Positions 34,630-39,065 of a DNA stretch of 39,065 nucleotides are shown in pieces (positions within the stretch are counted from its first letter, which is position 1; each line of letters starts with the position of its first letter). This DNA comes from Phenylobacterium sp. CCH9-H3 (GTDB lineage: Bacteria > Pseudomonadota > Alphaproteobacteria > Caulobacterales > Caulobacteraceae). The notes below the pieces were generated by a model that made no database searches, was not told the origin of the DNA, and saw nothing but the letters and a program-made list of their open reading frames with translations. The translations under genes and the position numbers were made by a program. The stretch is taken from positions 1 through 39,065 of the forward strand of contig NZ_LSJI01000268.1 of NCBI RefSeq assembly GCF_001557235.1, written 5' to 3'.

Positions 34630-35331
34630 TCAGGCGGCCGGGCGGAACGCCAGGACGCGCAGGTCCGGCGCATCCCTCAGGCGCAGCACCCGCTTCAGCT
34701 CCGCCACCTTCGCCGGGGGCCCGGACAGGGCGATCTCGCCGTCCGCCATGGCGTCGGAGAGGCCCTTGTGGCCCAGCCAGACGCGCACGAAGGCCTCCAG
34801 GTCGGCGCTCAGCACCACGTCGACCTCGGCGCCGGGGTCCTTCAGGCACACCTCCACGTCGGTCCGGCGCAGGATCATCCACCAGTAGCGGCGCGCGGCG
34901 TGGGCGCGGGGGATGCCCCGGAACTCCAGACGCAGGACGATGTCGCGCGCCGGAAGCTCGGACGCCGCGATCTGCCGCCGCATGCCCCACATCAGCAGGG
35001 TGGGATCCAGCTCCTCGTGGGCGATGCGGCCCTGTCCGTGACGCTGGCCCCATTCCGACATCAGGCAGACGATGCCCGAGAGCTGCTCCCCCGCGGGCGT
35101 GAGGCGGTAGAGCTTGCCCTGCGCCAGGGGCTCGGTGGCCACCACGCCCGCCTCCTCCAGTTCGGTCAGCCGCTGGACCAGGAGGGCGCGCGACATCAGC
35201 GGCACGCCCGAATGGATCTCGGTGAACCGCCGGGGTCCGAAGCACAGTTCGCGAACGACCAGCGGCGTCCACCGCTGGGCGAAGATCTCGGCCGTCTTGG
35301 CGACCGGGCAGAATTGTCCATAGCCTTTCAT
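34630..35331 (-). CDS. HxlR family regulator with C-terminal SCP2-like domain
   Basis: A 233-residue regulator. The first 110 residues are an HxlR winged helix (MKGYGQFCPVAKTAEIFAQR, RWTPLVVRELCFGPRRFTEI, LMSRALLVQRLTELEEAGVV, YRLTPAGEQL). The conserved Cys8 near the N-terminus is typical of HxlR sensors of aldehydes or oxidants. Residues about 125-225 resemble a sterol-carrier (SCP2) domain, which suggests that a hydrophobic or acyl ligand is sensed. The start follows the family pattern. It is divergent from the acyl-CoA dehydrogenase-fold gene, its likely target. Confidence 0.88.
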   Translation of the reverse strand: MKGYGQFCPVAKTAEIFAQRWTPLVVRELCFGPRRFTEIHSGVPLMSRALLVQRLTELEEAGVVATEPLAQGKLYRLTPAGEQLSGIVCLMSEWGQRHGQGRIAHEELDPTLLMWGMRRQIAASELPARDIVLRLEFRGIPRAHAARRYWWMILRRTDVEVCLKDPGAEVDVVLSADLEAFVRVWLGHKGLSDAMADGEIALSGPPAKVAELKRVLRLRDAPDLRVLAFRPAA

Positions 35332-35365
35332 GCGGACACGGTCGGCTGGATAACTCGGTTCGACA

Positions 35366-35382
35366 AGTTCATTCTTCGAACT
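35366..35382. promoter_or_regulatory. Candidate HxlR operator
   Basis: AGTTC-ATTCTTC-GAACT is an inverted repeat in the divergent gap between the HxlR gene and the acyl-CoA dehydrogenase-fold gene, with a further AACT half-site at 35352. HxlR proteins usually bind short inverted repeats in such gaps. Confidence 0.4.
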
Positions 35383-35445
35383 GGAGCCGTTGCGGCGATC
35401 TGGAGGACAAGGCGGCAACGACTGCACTTTCGAGGAACGACCGAC

Positions 35446-36588
35446 ATGACCATCGACGTCAAAGCGCCCCCGTCGGCCACGGCTGCGGACTGGGTCCGCC
35501 GCACGCACGACCTGGGCCCGAAGATCGCCGCCCGGGCGGCGGCGGCCGACGAGACCGACGCCTTCGTGGCCGAGAACCTGGCCCTGCTGAAGGCCGAGGG
35601 GTTCCATACCGCCGCGGTTCCGGCGGAACTGGGCGGCGGCGGGGCTAGCCATGCCGAGCTGGCCGCCATGCTGCGCACCCTGGCGACCTACTGCGGCTCC
35701 ACGGCGCTGGCCCTCGCCATGCACACCCACGCCGTGGCCCTGCCGGCCTGGCGCTGGCGGCGCACGCCGGAAGCCGTGGAGGGCCTGCTGAAGCGGGTGG
35801 TGGCCGAGAACCTGACCCTCGTCTCCAGCGGCGGCTCCGACTGGCTGGACGGCTCGTGCCGCGCCACGCCCGTGGAGGGCGGTTTCCGCGTCACCGGTCG
35901 CAAGGTCTTCGCCAGCGGCTGCCAGAGCGGCGACCTCCTGGTGACCATGGCCGTCCTGGACGCGCCGGAGGGGCCGATGGTCCTGCACCTGGCGATCCCG
36001 ATGCGGGCGGAGGGCCTGAAGGTCCTCGACACCTGGCGGACGCTGGGCATGCGCGGCACCGGCTCTCATGACCTGGAGCTCACCGAGGTGTTCGTGCCCG
36101 ACGCGGCCGTGACGGTCCGCCGGCCCCAGGGCAAGTGGCACCCGCTGATGCATATGGTGTCCCTGATCGCCTTCCCCCTGATCATGAGCGTCTACGCCGG
36201 CCTGGCCGAGGCGGCGGCGGAAAAGGCCGTGGACCTGGCCACCGCCCGCAAGCCGTCGCCCGACACCGAACTGCTGATCGGCGAGATGGAGACCCACCTG
36301 ACCGCCGCGCGCCTGGCGCTCGGCGACATGCTGGCCTGCGCCGCCGGCGACGAACCCGGGCCCGCCGCCACGAACCGGATCATGACCGGCCGCACCCTGG
36401 TGGCGCGGGCGGCGATCGCCACCGTGGAAAAGGCTATGGAGGCCGCGGGCGGCGCCGGCTTCTACCGCAAGACGGGCCTGGAGCGGATCTGGCGCGACGT
36501 CCAGGCCGCCCGCTACCACCCGCTGCAGGAGAAGCCCCAGGCTCGGCTGGCCGGCCGCCTGGCCCTGGGCCTGCCCATCGACGGCTGA
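35446..36588 (+). CDS. Acyl-CoA dehydrogenase-fold flavoenzyme
   Basis: A 380-residue protein with the three-domain acyl-CoA dehydrogenase architecture: helical N-domain (LKAEGFHTAAVPAELGGGGASHAELAAMLRTLA), beta domain (GGFRVTGRKVFASGCQSGDLLVT, TWRTLGMRGTGSHDLELTEVFVP) and helical C-domain ending FYRKTGLERIWRDVQAARYHPLQEKPQ. The C-terminal RDVQAARYHPL form is shared with the branch that includes flavin-dependent monooxygenases such as DszC and SfnC, and I do not see the usual catalytic Glu block. It could be a dehydrogenase or a monooxygenase. GAGGAA precedes the ATG. It is divergent from HxlR and followed by a hydrolase gene behind a hairpin. Confidence 0.88.
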   Translation: MTIDVKAPPSATAADWVRRTHDLGPKIAARAAAADETDAFVAENLALLKAEGFHTAAVPAELGGGGASHAELAAMLRTLATYCGSTALALAMHTHAVALPAWRWRRTPEAVEGLLKRVVAENLTLVSSGGSDWLDGSCRATPVEGGFRVTGRKVFASGCQSGDLLVTMAVLDAPEGPMVLHLAIPMRAEGLKVLDTWRTLGMRGTGSHDLELTEVFVPDAAVTVRRPQGKWHPLMHMVSLIAFPLIMSVYAGLAEAAAEKAVDLATARKPSPDTELLIGEMETHLTAARLALGDMLACAAGDEPGPAATNRIMTGRTLVARAAIATVEKAMEAAGGAGFYRKTGLERIWRDVQAARYHPLQEKPQARLAGRLALGLPIDG

Positions 36589-36597
36589 CGCCATACG

Positions 36598-36640
36598 CCC
36601 CGCCGCTCCTCAGGGGCGGCGGGGAACCGCTTGCGATTTT
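36598..36640 (+). terminator. Probable terminator after the acyl-CoA dehydrogenase-fold gene
   Basis: A 9-bp stem (CCCCGCCGC / GCGGCGGGG) with a 9-base loop ends 11 bases before a GATTTTT run. The gap between stem and T run is longer than ideal. Confidence 0.5.
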
Positions 36641-36643
36641 TCA

Positions 36644-36653
36644 AACGCCCGTT
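36644..36653 (+). promoter_or_regulatory. AACGCCCGTT operator-like site before the hydrolase gene
   Basis: ATTTTTCAAACGCCCGTT occurs 12 bases before the hydrolase ATG; its core AACG-CC-CGTT is an inverted repeat. A near copy stands before pntA (38228-38237). TetR regulators of acyl-CoA metabolism bind motifs of this shape. Confidence 0.45.
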
Positions 36654-36665
36654 AGACCGGTCGGG

Positions 36666-37733
36666 ATGGCCAACGACCTCTCCGACAAGACCGGATCTTC
36701 GAAGGAAACCTACGACGACCGGCCGTTCCATTCCGAGGACCTGCCGCCCGAGGTGCGCGCCCCGCTCGCGCCCTACAAGGGCGGAGAGCCCGCCGCCCCG
36801 TCGTGGTTCAAGTGGGCCATCGCGCAGGAGCCGGAGCGCAGCTTCGTCACCTCGCACGGCACGAGGATCGAGGCCCTGACCTGGGGCGAGCGCGGCAAGC
36901 CCGGCCTGCTGCTGGTCCACGGCAACAGCGCCCACGCCGACTGGTGGAGCTTCATCGCCCCATATCTCGCCAAGGATTTCCGGGTGGCGTCGATGTCGCT
37001 GGCCGGCATGGGCCAGTCGGACTGGCGCGAGACCTACCGCTTCTCAGACTTCGCCGACGACGCCGAGGCGGTGAGCCGGGCGACCGGGCTCTACGACGGC
37101 GGCCGCAAGCCGATCTACATCGGCCACTCCTTCGGCGGCGGCCAGGTGTTCTTCACCGCCGCCCAGCGGCCCGAGCTGATGGAGGCGGCGATCCTGGTGG
37201 ACACCGGCTTCGGCGGCCCGCCCCCCGAGGTGATGAAGGAGCGCGAGAAGCGCCGCGAGCTCCTGGCCAACATCCCCAGCCCGGACAAGCCCAGCCGCGT
37301 CTATCCCAGCCTGGAGAAGGCGCTGGAGCGCTTCCGGCTGATGCCGCCGCAGCCCGCCGAGAACCACTACATCCTCGACTTCATCGCTCGCCGCTCGCTG
37401 AAGCGGGCCCCGCTGCCGGCGAGCGAAGTGACGGATGACGGATCGGGCGAGGGCTACGCCTGGAAGTTCGATCCGAACATGTGGGAAAAGCTGGACCGCT
37501 CGGGCATGAGCATGTCCTCGGGCGGCAAGCTGCCGCCCGTCGCCGTGCCGCTGGTCCACATGTACGGCGAGAAGAGCCGGATCATCGAGCGCCGCCGGGC
37601 CGGCGAGGAGACCGCCCTGGCCGAGGTGGCCCGGGAGATCGAGATTCCGGATTCGCATCATCACGTGATGATCGACCAGCCGCTGGCGCTGGTCGCCGCG
37701 CTCCGGACGCTCCTCGCCACTTGGCCGCATTGA
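36666..37733 (+). CDS. Alpha/beta hydrolase
   Basis: A 355-residue cytoplasmic hydrolase. The core begins near residue 70: LLLVHGNSAHADWW (oxyanion region), nucleophile Ser in YIGHSFGGGQ and the terminal His in IPDSHHHVMID. The first 60 residues are an uncharacterised polar extension including PPEVRAPLAPYKGGEPAAPSWFKWAI. The fold is that of epoxide hydrolase/haloalkane dehalogenase-type esterases, but I cannot name a substrate. I chose the ATG at 36666; the longer open frame upstream overlaps the previous gene and the hairpin. An operator-like site lies directly upstream. Confidence 0.88.
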   Translation: MANDLSDKTGSSKETYDDRPFHSEDLPPEVRAPLAPYKGGEPAAPSWFKWAIAQEPERSFVTSHGTRIEALTWGERGKPGLLLVHGNSAHADWWSFIAPYLAKDFRVASMSLAGMGQSDWRETYRFSDFADDAEAVSRATGLYDGGRKPIYIGHSFGGGQVFFTAAQRPELMEAAILVDTGFGGPPPEVMKEREKRRELLANIPSPDKPSRVYPSLEKALERFRLMPPQPAENHYILDFIARRSLKRAPLPASEVTDDGSGEGYAWKFDPNMWEKLDRSGMSMSSGGKLPPVAVPLVHMYGEKSRIIERRRAGEETALAEVAREIEIPDSHHHVMIDQPLALVAALRTLLATWPH

Positions 37734-37795
37734 ACCTGGCGGGCGCATCGTGTATCGCCCGATCGACTTCCCATTCATTCGAGAGTGAAATCCCG

Positions 37796-38038
37796 ATGGC
37801 CGGAACGCCTTCCGACTACCAGCGCGGCAACATGGACATCGCCGAGCAGGTCTCCACCTTCCATCTGGTGATGGGCCTGACGAAGTGGGGCTCGCTCTAC
37901 ATCTCGGCCGGCCTGCTGTTCTTCACCCTCCTGTTCTGCACCCACACCGGCTTCGTCGGCTCGGCGATCTCGGCCGTGGTGCTGGTGGTGCTGGGCACGC
38001 TCCTGTTGCGCGACAAGAAGGACGCCGCGGCGCACTGA
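37796..38038 (+). CDS. aa3-type cytochrome c oxidase subunit IV (COX4_pro_2)
   Basis: An 80-residue inner-membrane subunit. The N-terminal part (YQRGNMDIAEQVSTFHLVMGLTKW) is the COX4_pro_2 signature, followed by two hydrophobic stretches (about 33-48 and 52-71). In alphaproteobacteria this small subunit binds the side of the aa3 oxidase without contacting haem or copper. It is placed before pntA, an order common in Caulobacteraceae and related groups, and is separated from it by a terminator. Confidence 0.88.
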   Translation: MAGTPSDYQRGNMDIAEQVSTFHLVMGLTKWGSLYISAGLLFFTLLFCTHTGFVGSAISAVVLVVLGTLLLRDKKDAAAH

Positions 38039-38068
38039 CGCCCGGATCCGACGGCCGATCTTTCGAGA

Positions 38069-38096
38069 AGCCTCCGCGCGAGCGGAGGCTTTGTCG
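38069..38096 (+). terminator. Intrinsic terminator after oxidase subunit IV
   Basis: AGCCTCCGC-GCGA-GCGGAGGCT is a perfect 9-bp stem with a GNRA tetraloop followed by TTGTCGT. The T run is short. Confidence 0.75.
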
Positions 38097-38227
38097 TGTC
38101 TGGCCCCGCCCTCGGACAGGCTGAACGGCGGTCGGTCCACGGGCAGGCCGTTGCGCGCGCCCGGCGTCACCACCTCGCGCCCGCAAGAATGTTGCGCCGC
38201 ACTATTGCGCTGCGGCAGGAATTTTCA

Positions 38228-38237
38228 AACGCGCGTT
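38228..38237 (+). promoter_or_regulatory. AACGCGCGTT operator-like palindrome upstream of pntA
   Basis: ATTTTCAAACGCGCGTTCAAA contains the perfect palindrome AACGCGCGTT and a direct repeat of TTCAAA with a 12-base period. It closely resembles the site before the alpha/beta hydrolase gene. Confidence 0.45.
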
Positions 38238-38258
38238 CAAATCAACCCCGGAGGCGGC

Positions 38259-38288
38259 TGGACAATCCGTCGAAACGCCCCCTATGGT
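38259..38288 (+). promoter_or_regulatory. Possible promoter of pntA
   Basis: TGGACA (38259-38264), an 18-base spacer and TATGGT (38283-38288) lie about 40 bases before the pntA ATG. The match is moderate. Confidence 0.35.
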
Positions 38289-38326
38289 CGCGCCGCAATC
38301 GCGCCGATCGGGGGATTTCGCGGACC

Positions 38327-39065
38327 ATGGCCGTCATCGCCGTCACCAAGGAGCGCCGCGCCGGGGAGACCCGGGTGGCCACTGTCCCCGAGACGGTGAA
38401 GAAGCTCATCGGCGCCGGATTCTCCGTGGTCGTGGAAAGCGGCGCGGGCGTCGCCGCGTCCTATCCCGACGCCGACTATCAGGCCGCCGGCGCGACCATC
38501 GCCAAGACCGCGAAGGACGCCATCGCCAAGGCCGACATCCTGTTCAAGGTGCGCGGCCCTGAGCCCGACGAGATCAAGGCCCTGAAGCCGGGCGCTGTCG
38601 TGGCCGCCAGCCTGAACCCCTACATGGACCGCGCCACGCTCGACGCGCTCGCCAAACAGGGCGCCACCGCCTTCGCCATGGAATTCGTGCCCCGGATCAC
38701 CCGGGCCCAGGTCATGGACGTGCTGTCGTCCCAGGCCAACCTCGCCGGCTACCGCGCTGTGATCGAGGCCGCCGAGGCCTATGGCAAGGCCATGCCGATG
38801 ATGATGACCGCCGCCGGCACCGTCGCCGCGGCCAAGGTGTTCGTCATGGGCGTGGGCGTCGCGGGCCTCCAGGCCATCGCCACCGCCCGCCGCCTGGGCG
38901 CGGTGGTGACCGCCACCGACGTGCGCCCGGCCACCAAGGAGCAGGTGGAAAGCCTGGGCGCCAAGTTCCTCGCCGTCGAGGACGAGGAGTTCAAGAACGC
39001 CCAGACCGCCGGCGGCTACGCCAAGGAGATGAGCAAGGAATACCAGGCCAAGCAGGCCGAGCTGG
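38327..39065 (+). CDS. pntA: NAD(P) transhydrogenase subunit alpha (partial, 3' end outside window)
   Basis: The first 246 codons of the NAD(H)-binding domain I of the proton-pumping transhydrogenase, which makes NADPH from NADH using the proton gradient. The start MAVIAVTKERRAGETRVATVPETV is typical of the AlaDh_PNT N-terminal domain, and the Rossmann motif VFVMGVGVAGLQAIATARRLGA and the following ATDVRPATKEQVESLGA are clear. In alphaproteobacteria the alpha subunit is often split into PntAA and PntAB, which lie beyond the window. It follows the oxidase subunit IV gene after a terminator. Confidence 0.95.
   Translation, partial: MAVIAVTKERRAGETRVATVPETVKKLIGAGFSVVVESGAGVAASYPDADYQAAGATIAKTAKDAIAKADILFKVRGPEPDEIKALKPGAVVAASLNPYMDRATLDALAKQGATAFAMEFVPRITRAQVMDVLSSQANLAGYRAVIEAAEAYGKAMPMMMTAAGTVAAAKVFVMGVGVAGLQAIATARRLGAVVTATDVRPATKEQVESLGAKFLAVEDEEFKNAQTAGGYAKEMSKEYQAKQAEL

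Overview
The window is about 39 kb of GC-rich alphaproteobacterial chromosome, most likely from Caulobacteraceae and probably Phenylobacterium or a close relative. The evidence is an 89-residue GapR nucleoid protein, a TacA-like sigma-54 response regulator, a lone motA without motB, a COX4_pro_2 subunit directly before pntA, two large tandem TonB-dependent receptors, and DUF6491 and DUF3617 proteins. No rRNA, tRNA, CRISPR array, insertion sequence or phage gene was seen. The region reads as ordinary chromosome with short operons and many convergent gene pairs.

Layout. 1-5.8 kb: two tandem paralogous TonB-dependent receptors (the first cut by the window edge), each followed by clear intrinsic terminators. 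5.8-9.5 kb, minus strand: motA, an Ala-rich small lipoprotein, mnmC and a DUF6491 protein. 9.6-12.2 kb: an MFS transporter converging on a lytic transglycosylase lipoprotein. 12.3-13.5 kb: a zinc-free type L36 gene with a strong promoter, and a PEPxxWA-CTERM surface protein with a sigma-54-like promoter. 13.5-17 kb: folE, a gapR/unknown basic protein/RNase T2 overlapping cluster, and the TacA-like regulator. 17.1-21.6 kb: a divergent YczE-type membrane protein and MocR regulator pair, then a lipoprotein-type PQQ alcohol dehydrogenase with a fused cytochrome c domain. 21.6-24.2 kb: a probable arginine-to-ornithine hydrolase plus ornithine aminotransferase operon, divergent from an AsnC/Lrp regulator. 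24.2-28.6 kb: PepF-like peptidase, TSUP permease, a single-domain response regulator converging on a PAS-HWE histidine kinase, and a 24-residue membrane microprotein. 28.7-33 kb: periplasmic M24 peptidase, EAL phosphodiesterase, DUF3617 lipoprotein and an unknown membrane-anchored protein with operator-like repeats. 33-37.8 kb: GFA-like protein, esterase, HxlR-SCP2 regulator, acyl-CoA dehydrogenase-fold enzyme and an alpha/beta hydrolase. 37.8-39 kb: oxidase subunit IV and the start of pntA.

Functional links. The clearest pathway unit is arginine use: the hydrolase and RocD would take arginine to ornithine and then to glutamate semialdehyde, probably under the adjacent AsnC-type regulator. 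Energy metabolism is represented by the PQQ dehydrogenase, oxidase subunit IV and transhydrogenase. Signalling genes (TacA-like, HWE kinase, receiver, EAL, MotA) fit a motile, stalk- or surface-associated life style. I see no large undescribed defence or mobile system. The most interesting leads are the arginine module, the sigma-54/PEP-CTERM promoter, a GFA-like protein that has lost its catalytic zinc cysteines, and several well-formed operator-like repeats.
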